The notes under the pieces were generated by a model that saw only the letters and a list, made by a program, of their open reading frames with translations, was not told the origin of the DNA and did no database searches. A program made the position numbers and the translations under genes. From the IMG/VR virus record IMGVR_UViG_3300035458_000073, positions 1 through 34,049 of that record: a DNA stretch of 34,049 nucleotides, one strand, 5' to 3'. Each line of letters starts with the position of its first letter. Position 1 is the first letter of the stretch. The DNA is from a virus. Positions 6,527-12,727 of the stretch are shown here, piece after piece.

Positions 6527-7806
6527 TCCTCAATCCCATGTTCTTCTTTTTTAGAACTTATAAACCAATTCCAAGTAGGATTGTTTATCCCAAAATGTTT
6601 AAGATATTTTGTTCTTGAAAGCATATTGATAAAATCATAATATCCATCCATAAACTTATTCACCGATTGGAACCAATACCTGTAATTGTTATTTTCTTGT
6701 ATCAATTCCTCACTATTGTCCTTATACCATTTATAGACTGAATATATCTTGTTCCAATATGCGAGGCCATCCCATTCATCTTTATAGAAATCTGAAAACT
6801 TGTTTGAGATATAGGCAGGGAGCTTGTTGTACATATTTTCGGCAACTTTTTCTCGTAATAAGGTTGATTTATAAAGAATAGATAATAAAAACATAGAACC
6901 ATGTTTCATAGGATCGTACATCCAAGTTCCAATATCGCGTGGCAGCCAAGTTTTATTTTGTGGTTCTCGTCCTTCTTCAAACCAGGTCAAATAATGTTTA
7001 GCAGAATCTATTATCAATTTTTTTACTTTATCCCAATCATTTTTACATTCTTTTATTTTTTTGTATGTTACATCAGTTATATAATATTTATTCCTTTCTA
7101 GGAATTTTTCTTCAATAATATACATATCTTCAAATGTTCCTAAATAAATATTTTGTACAGCTTTTTGAAATCTATGAACACTATCAGTATGAATAAAATG
7201 ATCTATTGGTTTTGGATAACTAAACAATGTCTTTTTATCGTCTAACTGCAATTCATTTAAGTCAATTAATATACTTTCTACTTGCGGGAACAATTTACAA
7301 ATTATTTTTGTTTTATCTTGTTTAGGTGGATTTAATTTTAATAATTCCTGTGAACTAAAAATACCAACATTATTCATTTCAAAAAACTCCTTTATGAAAA
7401 TTTTTCTTTTTGGAGTTAAATAATCCCAAGCTATTATTTGATTCATTACACCTTTTTCAAATCCAAAATATGATTTCCATATATTATTTTCTTGTTTAGT
7501 TATTCGCATTAATGGAAATTTTAGCATAGTGGTAACGCCTTGACCTAACGAGCCTGATAAATGAAGCATAATTTTTTTTAATAGAATAACAGACATCCCC
7601 CATGAAGGAGCAATACGCTTATAATCTAATAAATAAAATTGAGTGTCCTTTATTTCTATAAAAGTCATTTGTCCAGATATAGCCCAATTAAAAAATCTAT
7701 CAAATGTAAACAACTCAATAATTCTAAAATTATATTGGGCCCAATATTCTTTTACATATAATCCTAGTAAAATCTGTTTTGGTTTTTCCTGAATCAAATT
7801 ATTCAT
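6523..7806 (-). CDS. Unrecognised 427-aa protein coupled to GIY-YIG gene
   Basis: This is the largest protein of the left arm and I do not recognise it. It is helical and rich in aromatic residues, with no signal peptide or membrane segment. The N-terminal 120 residues have a mixed strand/helix pattern that could hold winged-helix-like units (SWGMSVILLKKIMLHLSG, then LKFPLMRITKQE). The C-terminal half is rich in Trp and Tyr. Its start lies inside the last codons of the GIY-YIG gene, an 8-nt overlap, so the two are probably translated together. Roles in replication initiation or in regulation are only guesses; a structure prediction would be the natural next evidence. Confidence 0.75.
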   Translation of the reverse strand: MNNLIQEKPKQILLGLYVKEYWAQYNFRIIELFTFDRFFNWAISGQMTFIEIKDTQFYLLDYKRIAPSWGMSVILLKKIMLHLSGSLGQGVTTMLKFPLMRITKQENNIWKSYFGFEKGVMNQIIAWDYLTPKRKIFIKEFFEMNNVGIFSSQELLKLNPPKQDKTKIICKLFPQVESILIDLNELQLDDKKTLFSYPKPIDHFIHTDSVHRFQKAVQNIYLGTFEDMYIIEEKFLERNKYYITDVTYKKIKECKNDWDKVKKLIIDSAKHYLTWFEEGREPQNKTWLPRDIGTWMYDPMKHGSMFLLSILYKSTLLREKVAENMYNKLPAYISNKFSDFYKDEWDGLAYWNKIYSVYKWYKDNSEELIQENNNYRYWFQSVNKFMDGYYDFINMLSRTKYLKHFGINNPTWNWFISSKKEEHGIEE

Positions 7807-8566
7807 TATCTATATCTCTAAAATGCATACACATATCATTTTCACCAGAAAAGGTTATTTCTCGCATATGTACTATTTTATTTGAAATTAAAAATGCTAA
7901 TTTATTGTCATTATCCCAAACATTAATTTTATCATATAACATAGAATATTCTTTTTTTAATATTAATATTCCATATTGATATAAATCAAATAATGCTGTG
8001 TCAATTTCTTCTTCTGGTAAATAAAAACATTCTTTTATTAATTCATTTATACTTATTCTAATTACTCTTTTTCTTAATTTATATTTATCTTTTCTAGCCA
8101 AACTCTTTAAAAATCTATTGAGAATACAAAGTTGATTTTTACTTAAATTAGTTCCATTAGAATTTTTTATATATATTTCGTCCATTGAACACTTATCCAT
8201 ATATAAATAAGTATTAATAGAATTTTTTATTTTATAATTAAATGAATTAGAATTGGAATAATGCGTAATTTTATATTTGTTTTTTGCTCTATCGGACATT
8301 TCGCCGACGCCCAATTTTTCATTAAACCCTTTTTTAGGATTCATAGAATCATATTTATTTATCCAATAAATTTCTTTTTCATTTAATTCATTTTTAGATG
8401 TGGCTGTATCTATAATAGTCCAGGTAAAACTTATTTTTCCAGAGTCAATATGTTGTTTTATTCTCTGATTAAAATTAGATATTGTTTTGCCTACATAAAT
8501 TTTTCCAGTTACTGGTTCTACGCCTTTATAAATTCTTCCATAAATTCTTCCATAAATCTTTTCCAT
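7799..8566 (-). CDS. GIY-YIG endonuclease, copy 2, with novel C-terminal domain
   Basis: The N-terminal 90 residues form a GIY-YIG nuclease: GRIY, then KIYVGKT, an Arg helix (FNQRIKQH), a Glu helix (LNEKEIYWINKYDS) and GFNEKLGVGE. The remaining 160 residues do not match a NUMOD motif; they are helical and may be a winged-helix DNA-binding unit (around ISINELIKECFYLPEEEIDTAL). No Shine-Dalgarno sequence precedes the ATG, which directly follows the terminal hairpin and U-tract of its leader RNA. A short tandem duplication encodes IYGRIYGRIY at the N-terminus. Nuclease fold is firm, target unknown. Confidence 0.86.
   Translation of the reverse strand: MEKIYGRIYGRIYKGVEPVTGKIYVGKTISNFNQRIKQHIDSGKISFTWTIIDTATSKNELNEKEIYWINKYDSMNPKKGFNEKLGVGEMSDRAKNKYKITHYSNSNSFNYKIKNSINTYLYMDKCSMDEIYIKNSNGTNLSKNQLCILNRFLKSLARKDKYKLRKRVIRISINELIKECFYLPEEEIDTALFDLYQYGILILKKEYSMLYDKINVWDNDNKLAFLISNKIVHMREITFSGENDMCMHFRDIDNE
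8528..8558. repeat. 12-bp tandem repeat in GIY-YIG copy 2
   Basis: The unit ATAAATTCTTCC occurs at 8528-8539 and 8540-8551, followed by a partial third copy. It keeps the reading frame and repeats the residues IYGR at the start of the nuclease, next to the GIY motif. Replication slippage is the likely cause. Confidence 0.8.
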
Positions 8567-8738
8567 AAATAAAAACCCCTTTATGGTCTACGGCTTGCTT
8601 GGATCATAGATGCTCTCTTTCTAATAGCTTCTATAAATCCCCGTAGCCCATAAAAGGGCTTCAAAGTTTCATAGAAAGAGTAAATAATAAAAAAGATCAA
8701 ACTAGAAATTCCCGGCAAGAAGGCTTTCTAGTGCGTAC
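8567..8738 (-). ncRNA. Structured leader RNA of GIY-YIG copy 2
   Basis: Read on the minus strand, an 8-bp hairpin (8732-8725 with 8708-8701) is followed by CTCTTTCTA (8680-8672). A long closing stem comes next (8658-8641 with 8593-8576; 16 Watson-Crick pairs, one G-U and one mismatch). Inside it is a hairpin (8640-8631 with 8609-8601). That hairpin's loop holds TAGAAAGAG (8623-8615), a perfect 9-nt complement of CTCTTTCTA. The RNA ends in GTTTTTATTT directly before the nuclease ATG. The helices match those of copies 1 and 3 in order while the sequence differs. Ends are estimated. Confidence 0.7.
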
Positions 8739-8744
8739 CTTTAT

Positions 8745-8773
8745 AATATATATCAAAATTCATTCCTTGTAAA
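8745..8773 (-). promoter_or_regulatory. Promoter of GIY-YIG leader 2
   Basis: TTTACA (8773-8768) and TATATT (8750-8745) lie 17 nt apart on the minus strand, identical in sequence and spacing to the promoters of the other two GIY-YIG leaders. The first hairpin begins 12 nt after the -10 element. Confidence 0.65.
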
Positions 8774-8950
8774 GCTCTTTTCATAGAAAGTTTTTGTTTT
8801 AATAAAATAGATACTCTAAATAAAATAGAAATTCAAGAAGCTTTAGCTTCTATATATTTAATTACTATTAAATATTATCTATTGTATTTGTATTATATTC
8901 TTCTAAGGCATATATGAAATGAGGTACCCACCATATATATCCATATACGC
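8774..8950. other. AT-rich spacer with two hairpins
   Basis: No gene is seen here. A short perfect hairpin (AGAAGC with GCTTCT, 8836-8851) and an imperfect one (AGGCATATATG at 8906-8916 with CATATACGCCT at 8942-8952, covering the stop of the next gene) could act as weak terminators for the leftward gene ending at 8951. Neither has a clear U-tract on that strand. Confidence 0.35.
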
Positions 8951-9133
8951 CTAAACGCTATCTTTCATTTCTTTTTCTATTAATCTAATTACATCATTCA
9001 TAAAAATTGCTTGTCCAGTATGGTCTAAAACTAATTTTCCCATATTTTCTGAATAGCTAAATCTATCGATTTTCAATATCTTTTTAATCAATTTCTTTCC
9101 ATCTAAGAATTTACCATTATAATCATTTGACAT
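8951..9133 (-). CDS. Hypothetical small phage protein (60 aa)
   Basis: The start at 9133 has AGGAG 7 nt upstream; the frame is open to 9163 but that stretch holds the promoter and ribosome site. The product (FLDGKKLIKKILKIDRFSYS and onward) is helical and not recognised. It is the first leftward gene after the divergent promoter pair. Confidence 0.65.
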   Translation of the reverse strand: MSNDYNGKFLDGKKLIKKILKIDRFSYSENMGKLVLDHTGQAIFMNDVIRLIEKEMKDSV

Positions 9134-9154
9134 TTTTATACTCCTTGTTCTTCT

Positions 9155-9171
9155 ATTATACACTATCTTTC
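9155..9171 (-). promoter_or_regulatory. GAAAGA-N5-TATAAT promoter, leftward
   Basis: On the minus strand TGAAAGATAGTGTATAATA (9172-9154) matches the motif at 9227 and 11428 on the plus strand. No TTGACA-like -35 element stands at the usual distance. It faces away from the 9227 copy, giving a divergent pair. Confidence 0.6.
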
Positions 9172-9226
9172 ATTTTTTAAGGATATTTTTCATATTTATT
9201 ATTTATCAAATTATGCTAAAAATCCC

Positions 9227-9243
9227 GAAAGACAATGTATAAT
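9227..9243 (+). promoter_or_regulatory. GAAAGA-N5-TATAAT promoter, rightward
   Basis: CGAAAGACAATGTATAATA (9226-9244) is followed by an AAGGAG site and the start codon at 9263. It matches the leftward copy at 9155 and the copy at 11428 in GAAAGA, 5-nt spacing and TATAAT. Confidence 0.6.
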
Positions 9244-9262
9244 AGTGATAAGGAGAAAATAA

Positions 9263-9433
9263 ATGATTCTACTTGTTTACCTTTTTGTTGTTGTCGCGGC
9301 TTTGATTTTGCTTCTTACGATTGGTAAAATGCTCGCTTGTTGGTATTTCAAGATCAATGAAAGGATAGATATTGAAAATAAAATATTGGCTGAATTAATC
9401 AAAATGAATAAGAGGAATAATGTCCCCAACTGA
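9263..9433 (+). CDS. Small single-pass membrane protein (56 aa)
   Basis: AAGGAG lies 8 nt before this ATG. Residues 2-21 are hydrophobic (LLVYLFVVVAALILLLTI), followed by a charged helical tail of about 30 residues. It overlaps the next gene by 14 nt. The N-terminal anchor and cytoplasmic tail suggest it may pair with the following membrane protein; this is inference from position. Confidence 0.62.
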   Translation: MILLVYLFVVVAALILLLTIGKMLACWYFKINERIDIENKILAELIKMNKRNNVPN

Positions 9434-10472
9434 TTTTTATACTATCATCAAAACCCTTCCTCGCGGCCAATCAGGCTTCCCGACAAAAAAGGCAATGTCA
9501 GAAGCTACAGGATTGAATATCTGGAATGTGAAGTTGTTCTTGAAGGGCTTGGTGAAAAGTGGCAGGATAAGGATGGAAGGGAATTGGTACAAGTTCAATA
9601 ATATAAAAATCGATAATGGATTTCCTATAAAAGTAACCGATGAGCAGGCAAAAGATTATTTAGATCATATTACTGAAGAAAACAAACATGATTCGATAGA
9701 AGCCGATTTATATTTACCTAAAATAGCTATGCCTAAGCGATTTCAAAATAAACTAGAATCGTTTACAATACTTCGCTGGGTAATGCTATTGGTTGGAATT
9801 ATTTCCGCTGGCCTTCTAATTTATTACATATCTATTTATGCGAAGGAAAATCTTACAACTACTTTGGCGTATATTCGATCTATTGTTATTGTCACTTTTA
9901 GTTTTACTTCGTTTCAGGCTATAATCATTTTACTCAAGCAAGTAAAAAGTTTCATTGGTTATATAGGAATAATTCTATTGTTTATGTTTTGGCTGATGGT
10001 AGTAACATTTTCAATGATTTCTACTATTGCAGGCCAGTTTCAATTATTTTCTGGAAAGCAAGATATCATTACAATTAGTTCTACAGAATATAATGATACG
10101 ATAGCTCGGGAAAAGGAATTAGTCAACAATAGGAATATTTTATTAAATCAGATAAATCCATATTTGAAAATATTGAATACTGAATTGGATGACAAGCAAT
10201 TATCAGATGTACAATATCGAATTACTATTTATAATAAGGCGGTACAAAAAATAGATGATGAATTGAAAGTAATCCGGGATAAAAAAGTGAAGCTGTCAGA
10301 TGGCAAGCAAATAGAGCAAAATAATAATTTCTATTCATGGCTATCAGGTATATTGAAAATATCAAGCAATAGTTTGCAATTATTTCTATATATCTTGCCA
10401 GCCTTATTTTTGGATCTGATAGGCCCAATCAGTTTTTCAATTTTTTTATTTCTAAGACGTAAGGAAAACTAA
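9420..10472 (+). CDS. Winged-helix protein with four membrane segments
   Basis: Residues 1-65 look like a winged helix (QSGFPTKKAMSEATGLNIW, then VKLFLKGLVKSGRIR and a strand pair). Four hydrophobic segments follow, at about residues 118-140, 150-172, 176-200 and 322-346. Between the last two is a polar stretch of some 115 residues with heptad-like helices. A DNA-binding head on a multi-pass membrane body is unusual for a phage protein and could tie a DNA site to the membrane or sense the envelope. No named family is recognised. The C-terminal segment resembles the 25-residue peptide encoded beyond the GIY-YIG element at 11343. Confidence 0.78.
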   Translation: MSPTDFYTIIKTLPRGQSGFPTKKAMSEATGLNIWNVKLFLKGLVKSGRIRMEGNWYKFNNIKIDNGFPIKVTDEQAKDYLDHITEENKHDSIEADLYLPKIAMPKRFQNKLESFTILRWVMLLVGIISAGLLIYYISIYAKENLTTTLAYIRSIVIVTFSFTSFQAIIILLKQVKSFIGYIGIILLFMFWLMVVTFSMISTIAGQFQLFSGKQDIITISSTEYNDTIAREKELVNNRNILLNQINPYLKILNTELDDKQLSDVQYRITIYNKAVQKIDDELKVIRDKKVKLSDGKQIEQNNNFYSWLSGILKISSNSLQLFLYILPALFLDLIGPISFSIFLFLRRKEN

Positions 10473-10475
10473 GGC

Positions 10476-10504
10476 TTTACATTTATGCAAAAGGAGTATA
10501 TATT
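10476..10504 (+). promoter_or_regulatory. Promoter of GIY-YIG leader 3
   Basis: TTTACA (10476-10481) and TATATT (10499-10504) are 17 nt apart, 3 nt after the stop codon of the membrane protein gene. The spacer ends with AAAGGAGTA, also found in the copy 1 promoter. Confidence 0.65.
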
Positions 10505-10510
10505 ATATAT

Positions 10511-10640
10511 GAGTAGGAATATCATGGTGGTGATGTTCTTAAATTTATACACGGAGGCGATGAGAATCCTTATTGGAGTGAACGCATTATCCGTGATGCG
10601 TGAAGGCCCACCAGCCCACTCCAATAAGGATTTTTATTTA
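10511..10640 (+). ncRNA. Structured leader RNA of GIY-YIG copy 3
   Basis: A 7-bp hairpin with hexaloop TGGTGG (10518-10537) precedes CACGGA (10550-10555). A perfect 16-bp stem (10565-10580 with 10617-10632) encloses a 5-bp hairpin (10583-10587 with 10596-10600). The loop of that hairpin holds TCCGTG (10590-10595), the exact complement of CACGGA. The joining strand TGAAGGCCCACCAGCC (10601-10616) differs from copy 1 at only two positions. A TTTTTATTT tract follows, 8 nt before the nuclease ATG. The pseudoknot, hexaloop and joining strand are shared with copy 1 although the closing stems differ in sequence. Confidence 0.74.
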
Positions 10641-10647
10641 TTACAAA

Positions 10648-11346
10648 ATGATTGGATATATCTATATGACAACTAATCTATTAAATGGCAAAATTTATAT
10701 TGGTCAAAAGAAAAGTAAAAAATTCTTGCCTAATTATTATGGTAGTGGTAAAGCTTTGTTAAATGCAGTTAAAAAATATGGCAAGGAAAATTTTAAGATA
10801 AAGATAATTCATACTTGCTATAAAATAAAATGTCTAAATAAATGGGAAATTTATTATATAAAAATATACGATTCTACAGATAAAAAAATAGGTTACAATA
10901 TAGCTAAGGGTGGTAATTTAGGGGCACTAGGATTAATTGCCTCTGATAAAACAAGAAAATTGATAGGTAAAGCAAGTAAGAAAACATGGGTAAAATTAAA
11001 AGCTAAGGGTTTTGTATCTCCTTTGAAAGGAAGAAAACGACCCCCATTTTCTAAAAGACATTTACAAAATTTATCTAAAGGCCATATTGGTATTGCTATT
11101 TCTGAAGAACAGAAAGAAAAGCTTAGAATTTCTATGCTTGGTAAAAAGAAAACACAAGAAAATAAAAATAATTCCAGTATAGCCGCTAAAAAACGTTGGG
11201 CTAAAATACCAAAATATAAACGCAAACAAAGTGATGAATATATAGAAAAAAGAAAATTGGGTGTTAAGTTGTTTTTACAAAATAATCCTGATGCTAGAAA
11301 GGGACATAATAAAGGCGTGAAATATAAAAAGAAAGGTAAAAAATGA
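10648..11346 (+). CDS. GIY-YIG homing endonuclease, copy 3, with NUMOD3 motifs
   Basis: The N-terminal domain shows GYIY, then KIYIGQKKS, the YGSGKALLNAVKKYGKENF helix, the Glu helix (NKWEIYYIKIYDS) and GYNIAKGGN. Behind it are NUMOD3-type DNA-binding repeats (PPFSKRHLQNLSKGHIG, then SEEQKEKLRISMLGKKK) and a basic tail. I use the ATG at 10648, where the nuclease fold begins. The frame is open back to a GTG at 10600, but that stretch is the 3' half of the RNA element. No Shine-Dalgarno sequence precedes 10648. The stop overlaps the next tiny ORF as ATGA. Confidence 0.9.
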   Translation: MIGYIYMTTNLLNGKIYIGQKKSKKFLPNYYGSGKALLNAVKKYGKENFKIKIIHTCYKIKCLNKWEIYYIKIYDSTDKKIGYNIAKGGNLGALGLIASDKTRKLIGKASKKTWVKLKAKGFVSPLKGRKRPPFSKRHLQNLSKGHIGIAISEEQKEKLRISMLGKKKTQENKNNSSIAAKKRWAKIPKYKRKQSDEYIEKRKLGVKLFLQNNPDARKGHNKGVKYKKKGKK

Positions 11347-11420
11347 TAGATATAGCAAGTCCGATTGCTTTGGCAGTATTCATGTTTTTAGGAAGAAAGA
11401 AAAATAATGAAAGTTTATAA
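11343..11420 (+). CDS. 25-aa hydrophobic peptide, possible remnant of the membrane gene
   Basis: A 25-residue ORF overlaps the endonuclease stop as ATGA and encodes a hydrophobic stretch ending in a basic tail (DIASPIALAVFMFLGRKKNN). This resembles the C-terminus of the membrane protein ending at 10472 (DLIGPISFSIFLFLRRKEN). It may be the displaced original 3' end of that gene, separated by the GIY-YIG element. It could instead be an independent membrane peptide or not be translated. Confidence 0.4.
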   Translation: MIDIASPIALAVFMFLGRKKNNESL

Positions 11421-11427
11421 AAATACT

Positions 11428-11444
11428 GAAAGATGATGTATAAT
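11428..11444 (+). promoter_or_regulatory. GAAAGA-N5-TATAAT promoter
   Basis: TGAAAGATGATGTATAATA (11427-11445) is followed by AAGGAG and the start at 11462. It matches the motifs at 9155 and 9227 and likely drives the recombination module. Confidence 0.6.
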
Positions 11445-11461
11445 AATAGTAAGGAGATAAA

Positions 11462-11650
11462 ATGACTGAAGGTACTATACTGTTATGTACCGATAACAAG
11501 CATCATGTAACCGTCAAAAAAATAATATCAAATCAGAGTTTCATTGTTGAAAGCACGGATAAGCAATTGTCGTTTACAAAATTGATCGAATATGATACTA
11601 TCGGGAATATCCAATTCGGTTCATGGATTTGGTTATTAAAAGGTAGATAA
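11462..11650 (+). CDS. Hypothetical small phage protein (62 aa)
   Basis: AAGGAG lies 5 nt before the ATG. The 62-residue product is beta-rich (GTILLCTDNKHHVTVKKI and onward) and ends directly before the SbcC-like start. It is not recognised; it could be a small SH3-like or OB-like protein. Confidence 0.62.
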   Translation: MTEGTILLCTDNKHHVTVKKIISNQSFIVESTDKQLSFTKLIEYDTIGNIQFGSWIWLLKGR

Positions 11651-12727
11651 ATGATTTCAGAGCTTTCTATTCAAAATTACCAATCTCATAAAAAATCAAC
11701 TCTTAATTTTACTCTTGGTGTCAATTCAATTGTAGGCTCTAGTAATTGAGGCAAGACCGCAATACTTCGCGCATTGTATTGGGCAATATATAATCGTCCT
11801 GGCGGTATTTCATATATTTCTCATTGGAATAGAGACAAGAACGATAAGCCGATTAAATCAACATTTGTAAGAGTAACTAATGAAAATAATGTAATTGAGC
11901 GCAGGAAAGGCAAAGTAAAAGTTAACGATGAATCAAAAGATTTTAATGGGTATATAGTAAAGGGGAAATATTTAGAAGCGATAGGGCAAGACGTTCCCGA
12001 TGAAGTTACGAAATTATTTAATTTAGATTCTGTCAATATACAAAGGCAGATGGATGCCCCATTTTTATTATCTGAAAGTGCTGGCGAAGTAGCTAGGTTT
12101 TTCAATTCAACAATAAGGCTTGATTTAATTGATCGAGTATTAAGCAAAGCAGAAAGCAAGCGACGAGAAGCAAATAAGGAAAAAGTCAGATTAGATAACG
12201 AAAATATAGAATTATCAAAAGAGATAGAAACATTCAATTGGCTTGATGATGCAGAATTATTAGCTGATAGAATTGAGAAAATAGAAAATAGGGTTAATGA
12301 TAATGAAAATAAATTAGAAAGTTTATCAGAAAATATAAATAATTATAATGAAAGTTTTGCTATAATAGAGTGTCAGGAGGTTATTTTATCCGCCGTTCCA
12401 ATAGTTAATAAAATAATTTCAGTACAGGAATCGCTAGAACAAAATATTGAAAGATGCGAGCGATTACAAAATCTGTCTGAACAGTGGGAAGAACAAAATA
12501 CTATAATCGAAGGAACGGCGGATTTTTCTAAAGCTTTATTGATGATAGAAAATATAGATATTTTTAGAAAAGAGATTTATGAAAAAGTGCAATTATTAGA
12601 AAAGATCGAAGAGACTATTGAAGATTATGAAAATAAAAATGATGAAATATTAGAATGTGCAAATAAAATAGATAAATTAGAAGAAGAATTACCTTCAATT
12701 TGTCCTTTATGTGGTAATGAAATATGA
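11651..12727 (+). CDS. sbcC: SbcC/Rad50-like ATPase, N-terminal half, with in-frame TGA
   Basis: Starting at the ATG directly after the previous stop, the protein has the Rad50/SbcC N-terminus (ISELSIQNYQSHKKSTLNF) and a Walker A motif GSSNxGKT. The x is a TGA codon at 11747-11749. Downstream come RALYWAIYNRP, the Q-loop-like region (NLDSVNIQRQMDAPFLLSESAGEVARFFN) and a long coiled coil. The ORF ends at the zinc hook CPLC (residues 351-354 counting the TGA). The partner half with the signature, Walker B and H-loop is the gene at 14030. The TGA may be a nonsense mutation, a sequence error or recoding; the frame is otherwise intact. SbcC works with SbcD in processing DNA ends. Confidence 0.78.

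Noticed and set aside
10600-10647. GTG start extending GIY-YIG copy 3 by 16 codons
   Set aside because: The added codons coincide with the joining strand and closing stem of the RNA element. In copy 1 the same bases are out of frame with the nuclease.
10485-10676. 63-codon plus-strand ORF through the copy 3 leader RNA
   Set aside because: The conserved features of this stretch are base pairs shared with copies 1 and 2, not codons; copy 1 has no matching ORF.
11821-12237. 138-codon minus-strand ORF opposite the SbcC N-half
   Set aside because: It is antisense to a recognised ATPase with strong family features, and its serine/leucine-rich residues are typical of a shadow frame.
11651-12727. 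General recoding of TGA as an amino acid
   Set aside because: TGA ends many genes here at exact ATGA overlaps with well-placed next starts, and no other internal TGA was found in a recognised gene.
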